The notes beneath the pieces were generated by a model. It was given only the letters and a program-made list of their open reading frames with translations, searched no databases and had not been told where the DNA came from. Positions 1 to 5,441 of a stretch of DNA of 6,695 nucleotides are shown here, piece after piece. Numbering within the stretch: the first letter of the stretch is position 1; each line of letters begins with the position of its first letter. A program made the position numbers and the translations under genes. Origin of the DNA: an uncultured Lachnospiraceae bacterium (GTDB taxonomy: Bacteria; Bacillota; Clostridia; Lachnospirales; Lachnospiraceae); the NCBI GenBank assembly GCA_937915975.1, contig CALGGL010000199.1:1-6695 (forward strand). Direction: 5' to 3'.

Positions 1-241
1 GATAGGACAGTTCCACGGCGGGACGGAATCCAAGCTGCCGTGCATCGACCATTTCCAGAATCTCCCGCAGCAGATATGTCAGCCGCACATAACGCTTGAT
101 TTGTGTCGCAGATTCGTTTGTTTCGGCGGCAAGCTGCTCGTTCGACCGCTGCCCGGATAAATTGGGTCCCATTGGGTCCGAATTATTTTGAGCGGTCCGA
201 CCGGCTTTCCGTTTCAGCGCATCAAGCCGCATTTTATAAGC
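1..241 (-). pseudogene. ParB/RepB-like partition protein fragment (C-terminal half), fused in frame to the kinase
   Basis: These 80 codons are residues 59-138 of the open frame that starts at 415, and they run off the left edge. The reading AYKMRLDALKRKAG is the helix that, in ParB-like proteins of Firmicute integrative elements, follows the ENxxPSEKAF segment. Next come a short variable stretch, a helix-turn-helix-like segment at residues 92-112 (NEQLAAETNESATQIKRYVRL), then LLREILEMVDARQLGFRPAVELSY, typical of the same family. The N-terminal nuclease-like and ParB-box half is missing. GC is about 54% here against about 34% in the adjoining kinase part (hand count), so this segment has a different origin. 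ParB-like proteins bind DNA and support segregation or regulation of mobile elements. No other mobile-element gene is visible. The family assignment is from memory of the motif pattern. Confidence 0.75.
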
Positions 242-253
242 AAATGCCTTTTC
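242..253 (-). other. Junction between kinase and ParB-like sequence (EKAF codons)
   Basis: These four codons read GAA AAG GCA TTT (EKAF) on the minus strand. They fit both parents: shikimate kinases commonly read GE.AFR at this point, and mobile-element ParB-like proteins commonly read SEKAFAYKM. The switch from about 34% to about 54% GC happens here. A shared stretch of about 12 bases in the same codon phase is what either microhomology recombination or a short-overlap misassembly would leave. Confidence 0.7.
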
Positions 254-415
254 GCCTTCATCCTTAAACATATCATTTATGCTTTTTCCTGCATTTTTTT
301 CTATTTCCGAATCGGAATCAACGAAATCGTATCCTTGTAATTTTTGTGCAAGAGCTTTTCCGATTGTAGTCTTTCCGCTTCCCATAAATCCGATTAAAAT
401 TATTTTGCTTACCAA
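242..415 (-). CDS. aroK: Shikimate kinase, N-terminal 58 codons only (chimeric ORF continues to base 1)
   Basis: Shikimate kinase phosphorylates shikimate with ATP in the cytoplasm, a step of aromatic amino-acid and chorismate synthesis. The translation opens (M)VSKIILIGFMGSGKTTIG, a Walker A loop at residues 9-17 with lysine 15. It continues with FVDSDSEIEK, where D33 and D35 match the family DxD motif that binds Mg and shikimate, then SINDMFKDEGE, the usual helix before the shikimate-binding segment. The start is a TTG at 413-415: an in-frame stop lies two codons upstream (419-421) and GAGG sits 8 bases before the TTG. A full kinase is about 165-175 residues, but here the kinase similarity stops at residue 58. 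The LID region and the rest of the substrate site are absent, so this copy as written cannot be an active kinase. The frame continues without a stop into ParB-like sequence. The family call is firm; whether the truncation is real is not. Confidence 0.85.
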
Positions 416-423
416 AATTCATA

Positions 424-427
424 CCTC
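424..427 (-). promoter_or_regulatory. Ribosome binding site supporting the TTG start of the kinase frame
   Basis: GAGG on the minus strand lies 8 bases upstream of the TTG at 413-415. With the in-frame TGA at 419-421 it fixes this non-ATG start. The out-of-frame ATG at 420-422 would not give a kinase. Confidence 0.6.
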
Positions 428-491
428 ATAAATGTTTAACTTTATTTCTCTACATTGTGCTTAAGAAGCTTTAATCCAAATCAAGCAGTTT

Positions 492-529
492 CAAGCCGAT
501 ATATGATTAAATGTCCATATACCGGCTTG
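492..529 (-). repeat. Strong hairpin, 14-bp stem with 10-base loop
   Basis: CAAGCCGATATATG (492-505) pairs with CATATACCGGCTTG (516-529). As minus-strand RNA all 14 positions pair, because the single odd position becomes a G-U wobble; as plus-strand RNA that position is an A-C mismatch. The structure is therefore better formed in transcripts coming from glnN. No T run follows it on either strand, so it is not a standard intrinsic terminator. It could protect the glnN 3' end, act in the leader of the kinase gene, or be a member of a dispersed repeat family. Confidence 0.6.
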
Positions 530-625
530 GTACTTTAAGCAACATTGATTATTTAACAAAATCAAAAAAGCTTATACTAATATAATAACTTTAATATTCT
601 TAATTTGATTAAAGAATTCTTGTTT

Positions 626-2731
626 TTACTGTTCAAACAAAAACTCCTCGTATGTCGGAAGAGGCCAGTCCTTTTCACCCACAAGCTTCTCCAATTCATC
701 AGCAGGCTCTCTTACCACATCCATATATGCTGCAACAACATCTCTGTAATATGTAGCCCATTCCTTAGGTGTGCTGTTATGATTTACCGCATCATCCACG
801 CGTCTCTTTAACTCAACTATGGCTACTCTGAACTTTGTAAGTCTTTCATCCAGCTCATTCACAAGCGCCACCTGAGCATTTGCAGATACGCCGATGCTCT
901 TTAAATCCTTTATACCCGCAGCGGTTTTAGCCTCATAATCCATAACAGCAGGAATAATCTGCTTGTTTGCCATCTCTATCATAGTGAGTGCTTCAAGATT
1001 AATAGTCTTTGCATAGCTGTCAAACATAACATTTTCTCTTAGTCTTAATTCACTCTCACTCATAATTCCAAATCTTCCAAAAGCCTTAATTGACTTTTCA
1101 CTTGTAAGATATGGTATTGCATCAACAGTTGTAGGAATATTTGGAAGTCCTCTTCTTTCAGCCTCCTTAACCCACTCCTCTGAATATCCGTTGCCGTTAA
1201 AGATTATATCCTTATGCTCTCTTATCATATCGGCAACCATCTTCTTTGCTGCTGCCTCAAAATCCTCTGCCTTCTCAAGCTCATCCGCCATATCACAAAG
1301 AGTGTTGGCAACTATTGTATTCATGGTTGTCATAGGAAGACCTATGGACTGTGATGAACCAACCATTCTGAACTCAAAGCGGTTACCTGTAAATGCAAAC
1401 GGTGAGGTTCTGTTTCTGTCTGTTGCATCCATCTTAAACGGAGGTATAGCAGAACATCTCGGTTCATAAACTCTACCCTTTATAGCCTTTGTTACTTCAC
1501 CGTTTTCTATAATCTGATTAACTATATCATCCAACTGGTCACCAAGGTAAACAGATATAATTGCAGGAGGTGCTTCATCTCCTCCGAGTCTGTGGTCATT
1601 TCCAGGTGATGCTGCCGAAAGCCTTAATAACTCTGCATTATTATGTACGGCTGCAAGTACTGCTGCAAGGAAAAGATGGAACTGTAAATTCTTCTCAGGA
1701 TTCTTGCCCGGTGAAACTAAGTTTTCTCCATCCGATGTAGATAAGGACCAGTTATTATGCTTACCTGAACCGTTTACTCCTCTGAACGGCTTCTCATGTA
1801 AAAGACAGGCAAAACCTGTTCTTGCAGCTACTCTCTTAAGTGTATCCATAACAAGCTGATTCTGGTCACAGGCTATGTTGGTGGTTTCAAATATCGGAGC
1901 AATCTCATGCTGTGCCGGAGCAGCCTCATTATGCTGTGTCTTTGCAGGTATACCGTAAGCCCAAAGGTCCTGGTTAAGCTCATTCATAAAATAAGAAACC
2001 TTATCCTTTACAACACTGAAATACTGATCCTCCATCTCCTGACCCTTAGGTCCCGGAGCACCGTAAAGTGTACGTCCCGTAAGCTTTAAATCAAGTCTTC
2101 TTTCATAAAGGGATTTATCTATTAAGAAATACTCCTGTTCAACTCCTACGGATGCGTTTATTCTGTCTATATCCTCTTTACCGAAAAGCTTTAATATTCT
2201 CTTAGCCTGGTTGCTTACCGCTTCCATGGAGCGAAGCAAAGGTGTCTTAAAGTCAAGAGATTCGCCTGTATATGATATGAATATCGTAGGTATACAAAGC
2301 ACCTTACAGCCGTTAGGTATATCCTTTACAAATGCCGGTGATGTACAATCCCATACTGTATACCCTCTTGCCGAACATGTATTTCTTACTCCTCCTGTAG
2401 GGAAGGATGAACCGTCCGGTTCTGCCTTAATTAATTCTTTGCCGGTAAATTCAGTTATAAATGTACCGTCTCCCACAGGATCCATAAAAGAATCATGCTT
2501 TTCTGCGGTAAGATTGGTAAGAGGCTGGAACCAATGCGTATAATGAGTTGCTCCAAGCTCCTTCGCCCACTCTCTCATTGCTATGGCAACCGAATCTGCT
2601 ATCTCCGTATCAAGAGGTGCACCATAATCCAAAGTCTTTTTTAACTGTTTGAAAACAGCCTTTGGCAAACGTTCTCTCATAATTGCTTCACTGAAAGCAC
2701 GCTTTCCAAGCATTTCTACTGAAACATCCAT
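626..2731 (-). CDS. glnN: Type III glutamine synthetase
   Basis: This cytoplasmic enzyme makes glutamine from glutamate, ammonium and ATP, the entry point of nitrogen assimilation. The 701-residue length fits GSIII (about 700), not GSI or GSII (about 350-470). GSIII hallmarks are visible: THYTHWFQPLT at 62-72, SSFPTGGVRNTCSARGYTVWD at 108-128, VGVEQEYFLID at 195-205 with metal-binding glutamates, HNEAAPAQHEIAPIFE at 267-282, HEKPFRGVNGSGKHNNWS at 312-329 (ammonia/glutamate site) and NRTSPFAFTGNRFEFRMVGS at 440-459 (ATP/glutamate-binding arginines). The C-terminal part is the helical GSIII extension. The start at 2731 is supported by AAAGAAAGG 8 bases upstream. No key residue appears lost and there is no frameshift, so the gene looks intact. 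It stands alone: no glnR, glnK or amtB is next to it in the window. A candidate promoter lies in the 121-base gap before it. Confidence 0.97.
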   Translation of the reverse strand: MDVSVEMLGKRAFSEAIMRERLPKAVFKQLKKTLDYGAPLDTEIADSVAIAMREWAKELGATHYTHWFQPLTNLTAEKHDSFMDPVGDGTFITEFTGKELIKAEPDGSSFPTGGVRNTCSARGYTVWDCTSPAFVKDIPNGCKVLCIPTIFISYTGESLDFKTPLLRSMEAVSNQAKRILKLFGKEDIDRINASVGVEQEYFLIDKSLYERRLDLKLTGRTLYGAPGPKGQEMEDQYFSVVKDKVSYFMNELNQDLWAYGIPAKTQHNEAAPAQHEIAPIFETTNIACDQNQLVMDTLKRVAARTGFACLLHEKPFRGVNGSGKHNNWSLSTSDGENLVSPGKNPEKNLQFHLFLAAVLAAVHNNAELLRLSAASPGNDHRLGGDEAPPAIISVYLGDQLDDIVNQIIENGEVTKAIKGRVYEPRCSAIPPFKMDATDRNRTSPFAFTGNRFEFRMVGSSQSIGLPMTTMNTIVANTLCDMADELEKAEDFEAAAKKMVADMIREHKDIIFNGNGYSEEWVKEAERRGLPNIPTTVDAIPYLTSEKSIKAFGRFGIMSESELRLRENVMFDSYAKTINLEALTMIEMANKQIIPAVMDYEAKTAAGIKDLKSIGVSANAQVALVNELDERLTKFRVAIVELKRRVDDAVNHNSTPKEWATYYRDVVAAYMDVVREPADELEKLVGEKDWPLPTYEEFLFEQ

Positions 2732-2796
2732 ATCATTTACCTTTCTTTAATAAATTATATTTGAATACAACATATTCTTATTAATAATACCTAACT

Positions 2797-2825
2797 AAGA
2801 TACCAAATTTTATAATAAAAGGCAA
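2797..2825 (-). promoter_or_regulatory. Candidate promoter of glnN
   Basis: On the minus strand TTGCCT (2820-2825) is separated by 17 bases from TATCTT (2797-2802), and a TG one base before the -10 makes it an extended -10. The predicted transcript leader is about 60 bases. The surrounding DNA is very AT-rich, so chance matches are likely; an overlapping alternative pairs TTGGTA with TAATAA further downstream. Confidence 0.4.
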
Positions 2826-2852
2826 TAAAAATAACATAATTAAAGTAACAAA

Positions 2853-3200
2853 TTACGGAAGATACGAAACCCATTTTGATTTAATCAGATTTTGTGACAT
2901 GGAAGAAAATATATTGATAAAAATTATTCCCTCTTTTTCATATTTGATTAAACCTTTTTTTTCGGGGCAATCACTTCTTACCAGCACTATCCTTATGCCC
3001 AAATCTCTTATTTTCCTTAAAGTTTCTTCATCAATTTCAGAATTTCCGAAAACACTTATAACCTCGCATCCCGATGCAAGCAACAAGGTATTATGATTAA
3101 GGCTTTCATCAAAATACAATACTTCAAAGCCCTCTTCTCTTGCGACAATGTCAAACCATATTTTTTCATACGGTTTTGTATCATAAAATGCAATTTTCAC
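2853..3200 (-). CDS. Small protein resembling only the N-terminal domain of D-lactate dehydrogenase
   Basis: This is a 115-residue protein when started at the GTG at 3198-3200. Residues 1-17 (MKIAFYDTKPYEKIWFD), the FEVLYFDESLN segment near 25-35, GCEVISVFGNSEID near 44-57 and IRDLGIRIVLVRSD near 64-77 follow fermentative D-lactate dehydrogenase (about 330 residues) through its first 100 residues. The match then fades. Where the enzyme has RCAGYNNVDL this protein reads RSDCPEKKGL, and FVND is FGNS. The Rossmann NAD-binding domain and the catalytic Arg, Glu and His are absent, and the 120 bases downstream cannot hold them in any frame. It is not a dehydrogenase as it stands. It is either a decayed gene remnant or a retained stand-alone domain; the perfect AGGAGG and undamaged frame argue mildly for retention. 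It lies 40 bases after the 497-residue membrane protein gene with no terminator between, so co-transcription is likely. Confidence 0.65.
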   Translation of the reverse strand: MKIAFYDTKPYEKIWFDIVAREEGFEVLYFDESLNHNTLLLASGCEVISVFGNSEIDEETLRKIRDLGIRIVLVRSDCPEKKGLIKYEKEGIIFINIFSSMSQNLIKSKWVSYLP

Positions 3201-3210
3201 ACTTACCATT

Positions 3211-3216
3211 CCTCCT
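3211..3216 (-). promoter_or_regulatory. Ribosome binding site that decides the start of the dehydrogenase-like gene
   Basis: AGGAGG on the minus strand ends 1 base before the ATG at 3207-3209, too close for initiation there. It is 10 bases from the GTG at 3198-3200, which also gives the family-like N terminus MKIAFYDTKPY. Confidence 0.65.
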
Positions 3217-3240
3217 TAAAACTTAGGAATAGTATTTGTA

Positions 3241-4734
3241 TTAACTGTGTTTTTTATCCCTTACTTCCATATAGTACATACCGAATTCCTTTGTTATAAA
3301 TTTATTCTTAATCATAAGATTAAGTGTTTCCTTGAATTCGTTATAACTTAGATTGGATGCCGCCATCTCCTCAAGTATTGAAGAAATTCTGTCCGCATAT
3401 CCGTTTGCATCAAGAACATTATCGCGAACCATAATATTAGCCTTATATGCATCCTTAAAATAAAGATTGACTCTCTTTGATTCCGTAACCTTGTCATCCA
3501 CATCCATACCGAAGCCGAAGAAATCAATCAACTGCTTTGCGGAATTATTGGTAAAATATATTCCCGGCCCGATTCCGTAAAGATTCTTATAATAATTAAG
3601 ATCACTGTCAACATTGCTCTGATTATAATCCGGAAGATACGGTCTGAATAAATCAGTAACCATACTTTTCGTATTAAAAACCTCATAGTCCAAATTAATA
3701 TCAACAGGCTGTTTCTTTAAATACTTAATCCTTCCGACTTTAAAGGTTGACAAAACAAGATGTCTCGGTTCCTTCTCTATTAAAAGTATATGAAAATCAT
3801 TTCCGTCAACCCATATATATGCCGGTGTCTGGCTTATATTGTAGGTTTCACATCTGTCGATTATAGCAAGCTTGTGGTCCCTTTTAACCTTGTATTTATG
3901 TAAGGTTTTACGAATTCTTTTTATGTTATACTGCTTTACGGTTTCGGCAGTTATAGGCTCAGGAACAAAATTCTTTGAACGCTTACCGTCCTCGCCCGAT
4001 TCATCGTAATACTCCTCATCAGATACGATATCAGACTCATTTAATTCCTTTTCCTCTTCGGCTAAAAGAGCTTCCTTTTTTGCCATATCCTTTTTACTGT
4101 CTTTTATATCCTTTTTTACCATTGCTTTATAGTCTATATCTATTGAAGCAACCTTTACGACCTTAGGAATATCCTTTCTTATGGCAACTTTCTTAGGCTT
4201 TTTTATCAAAGCCTTTTTATTAACAATTGCCGTTTTTGTTTTCTTATGCTTTTTGATTTTTTTCTTTTTAATTTTTGTCTTTTTTGTCTTATCTTTCTTT
4301 TCTTTTTGCTTTCTTTTTTTCTTTTCCCTAATGTCCTCGTCATCTTCATCATATAAATAATCAATTTCACTTGCACTATCGGGAAGCCTGTTTCCATTAT
4401 TCATTTCGGGAAGCTCTGCATATGAAAAATCATAATCCTGCTCATCTTCATCAAAATCATCATCTTCATCATAATAATCGTCAAACTGACTATCTGTTTT
4501 TTTCACTCCCACAGCATTGTCATCTTCTTCAATGCCACCCTGTATTGCAAAGGTCTGTGCAAGCGAAACGGTAATAAATCCCGCAAATATAAAAGCAAAG
4601 AACCAAATCAATTGTCTGAAGATAATTGCGCACGCCAAAAGCCCTGCTGTAGCCAATCCGCAGATTATAGTCGCTAACAGGGTAAGCTTAACTCCAACGG
4701 AACCATATTTAAATGTATTAATTATTCTCTTCAT
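3241..4734 (-). CDS. Unrecognised 497-residue membrane-anchored protein with acidic and lysine-rich blocks
   Basis: I do not recognise this protein. Two hydrophobic helices lie near residues 16-38 and 41-63, separated only by a short turn with R40, so the long C-terminal part should be on the same face as the N terminus; the positively charged MKR start favours the cytoplasm. Then come an acidic block at about 81-136 (DDYYDEDDDFDEDEQD, YDEDDED), a lysine/arginine block at about 137-187 with runs such as KKTKIKKKKIKKHKK, a mixed-charge, probably helical stretch at about 200-255, and a folded-looking region from about 261 to 497. That last region has ordinary composition, with YIWVDGNDFHILLIEKEPRH at 306-325 and YGIGPGIYFTNNS at 386-398. 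GAGG sits 10 bases before the ATG, and a good promoter lies upstream. The gene probably heads a two-gene unit with the dehydrogenase-like small gene. A scaffold or nucleic-acid-tethering role would suit a polyampholyte linker, but that is speculation. Confidence 0.85.
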   Translation of the reverse strand: MKRIINTFKYGSVGVKLTLLATIICGLATAGLLACAIIFRQLIWFFAFIFAGFITVSLAQTFAIQGGIEEDDNAVGVKKTDSQFDDYYDEDDDFDEDEQDYDFSYAELPEMNNGNRLPDSASEIDYLYDEDDEDIREKKKRKQKEKKDKTKKTKIKKKKIKKHKKTKTAIVNKKALIKKPKKVAIRKDIPKVVKVASIDIDYKAMVKKDIKDSKKDMAKKEALLAEEEKELNESDIVSDEEYYDESGEDGKRSKNFVPEPITAETVKQYNIKRIRKTLHKYKVKRDHKLAIIDRCETYNISQTPAYIWVDGNDFHILLIEKEPRHLVLSTFKVGRIKYLKKQPVDINLDYEVFNTKSMVTDLFRPYLPDYNQSNVDSDLNYYKNLYGIGPGIYFTNNSAKQLIDFFGFGMDVDDKVTESKRVNLYFKDAYKANIMVRDNVLDANGYADRISSILEEMAASNLSYNEFKETLNLMIKNKFITKEFGMYYMEVRDKKHS

Positions 4735-4771
4735 TTATATTATGCCTCATAAATTTACAAATAATATAGTT

Positions 4772-4800
4772 ATTATACCATTCTGTCCCGTAAAAAACAA
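4772..4800 (-). promoter_or_regulatory. Promoter of the 497-residue membrane protein gene
   Basis: On the minus strand TTGTTT (4795-4800) is followed after 17 bases by a perfect TATAAT (4772-4777), with TGG directly before it (extended -10). The leader to the ATG at 4734 would be about 30 bases. The -35 overlaps the T run and stem end of the preceding terminator. Confidence 0.65.
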
Positions 4801-4835
4801 ACAGGTAAATTGAAATAACATCAATTTACCTGTTT
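4792..4835 (-). terminator. Intrinsic terminator of the blaI-like gene
   Basis: As minus-strand RNA a perfect 15-bp stem (arms 4821-4835 and 4799-4813: AAACAGGTAAATTGA with TCAATTTACCTGTTT) encloses a 7-base loop and is followed by GTTTTTT (4792-4798). It begins 28 bases after the stop codon of the repressor gene, as expected of a Rho-independent terminator. The stem is rather AT-rich. Confidence 0.85.
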
Positions 4836-4863
4836 GCCAATTATTTAACTTTAAAATCAAATA

Positions 4864-5238
4864 TTAATTTACATTCTTAATTGCTTTTTTAATTGCCTTT
4901 ATCTCCTGTTCATCAACCTTCTGAACCGCTAACAATGCTGATAAGAAATCAGAAACAGAACCGTCAAACCAAAAATCTACCATCTTTTTAAGATAGGAAC
5001 CTCTGAACTCCTCAAGCTCTCTCTTTGGCTTAAAGAAAGTTATTCCGTTCTTGTATGATTCAATAAATCCCTTTTCTTTTAAATTTTTCAAAAAAGTATA
5101 TACTGTTGTCTCAGCATATTCACGACCGTAATCAGTCTTAAGCTTTTCAATAACATAAGCACAGGTTACAGGTTCGCCCGCATCCCAAACACACTTCATT
5201 GCAACTAATTCACATTCTGATATCTCTGCTTTACGCAT
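4864..5238 (-). CDS. BlaI/MecI/CopY-family transcriptional repressor
   Basis: This is a 124-residue DNA-binding protein, usual size for BlaI/MecI (about 120-130). ISECELVAMKCVWDAGEPVTC at 6-26 is the family's first-helix signature. The winged helix-turn-helix includes YAETTVYTFLKNLKEKGFIE at 41-60 as recognition helix, followed by the wing YKNGITFFKPK. The C-terminal part (YLKKMVDFWFDGSVSDFL near 82-99) matches the dimerisation domain. The start is the ATG at 5236-5238: AAAGGGGG lies 8 bases upstream and it gives the standard family N terminus. An ATG 42 bases earlier would add a hydrophobic 14-residue extension with no ribosome site. Family members repress by binding dyads and are usually inactivated by cleavage by a BlaR1/MecR1 sensor. 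No such sensor is in the window, and the Asn-Phe pair cleaved in MecI aligns here to Ala-Leu, so the mode of induction is unknown. The gene has its own promoter and terminator. Confidence 0.9.
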   Translation of the reverse strand: MRKAEISECELVAMKCVWDAGEPVTCAYVIEKLKTDYGREYAETTVYTFLKNLKEKGFIESYKNGITFFKPKRELEEFRGSYLKKMVDFWFDGSVSDFLSALLAVQKVDEQEIKAIKKAIKNVN

Positions 5239-5246
5239 AACAATAT

Positions 5247-5254
5247 CCCCCTTT
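5247..5254 (-). promoter_or_regulatory. Ribosome binding site fixing the repressor start
   Basis: AAAGGGGG on the minus strand, 8 bases before the ATG at 5236-5238. No comparable site precedes the upstream ATG at 5278-5280. Confidence 0.75.
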
Positions 5255-5314
5255 AAAATAAATATTTTATTAAACCACATACGTCATCTTCTATAATTTT
5301 AGCAAAAATCATAA

Positions 5315-5344
5315 ACTAAGTATATAATTTTTTTACACTTTAGT
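5315..5344. promoter_or_regulatory. Candidate repressor-binding dyad over the repressor promoter
   Basis: On the plus strand ACTAAGTATA (5315-5324) and TACACTTTAGT (5334-5344) form an imperfect inverted repeat with a one-base offset: ACTAA-GTATA against ACTAAAGTGTA. It spans from the -10 into the -35. BlaI-family operators are TACA/TGTA-type dyads, so autoregulation is plausible, but the symmetry is weak. Confidence 0.3.
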
Positions 5345-5347
5345 CAA
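5319..5347 (-). promoter_or_regulatory. Promoter of the BlaI-like repressor gene
   Basis: On the minus strand TTGACT (5342-5347) and TATACT (5319-5324) are exactly 17 bases apart, a near-consensus sigma-A promoter. The predicted leader is about 75 bases. Confidence 0.75.
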
Positions 5348-5391
5348 CAAAAAATTTTTAAATATATACATTTAATTTTCTTTTTATTTAA

Positions 5392-5420
5392 TTGACCTGA
5401 TGACCTCGTTATGATATTAT
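5392..5420 (+). promoter_or_regulatory. Promoter of the amino-acid transporter operon
   Basis: TTGACC (5392-5397) and TATTAT (5415-5420) are 17 bases apart. The transcript should start near 5427, giving a leader of about 40 bases, too short for a typical riboswitch or T-box. Confidence 0.75.
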
Positions 5421-5441
5421 ACGGTGGTATTATAACATAAC
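5408..5441. promoter_or_regulatory. 34-base imperfect palindrome, candidate operator of the transporter operon
   Basis: GTTATGATATTATAC (5408-5422) and GTATTATAACATAAC (5427-5441) are inverted copies matching at 13 of 15 positions around a GGTG centre. The dyad covers the -10 element and the predicted start site, the position of a repressor-type operator. The left arm lies upstream of the transcript start, so it acts as DNA rather than RNA. The cognate regulator cannot be read from the window. Confidence 0.55.

Larger units (their letters stand above)
416..625. other. Non-coding spacer between the kinase frame and glnN
   Basis: This is 210 bases of AT-rich DNA with no credible gene on either strand. 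It holds the kinase ribosome binding site and a hairpin at 492-529. I found no convincing -35/-10 pair for the kinase, and no hairpin followed by a T run that would end glnN, so read-through from glnN into the kinase is possible. Confidence 0.6.

Noticed and set aside
492..529. Hairpin read as the glnN terminator
   Set aside because: No T run follows the stem on either strand, and it is nearly 100 bases beyond the stop codon.
1191..2543. Several plus-strand open frames of 60-110 codons opposite glnN
   Set aside because: They are antisense shadows of a well-conserved gene, with no ribosome sites and no recognisable domains.
2754..2759. TATAAT on the minus strand as the glnN -10
   Set aside because: No -35-like hexamer lies 16-18 bases upstream, and transcription would begin almost on the ribosome binding site.
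2732..2852. Remaining D-lactate dehydrogenase sequence after a frameshift
   Set aside because: The gap is only 121 bases, has stops in all minus frames and shows no GxGxxG dinucleotide-binding motif.
4206..4397. 63-codon lysine/arginine-rich frame inside the 497-residue gene
   Set aside because: It is an out-of-frame reading of the same purine-rich tract, with no ribosome site and a low-complexity product.
5236..5280. Longer form of the repressor starting at the ATG at 5278-5280
   Set aside because: No ribosome binding site precedes it, the extra 14 residues are unlike the family, and the ATG at 5236-5238 has a strong AAAGGGGG at ideal distance.
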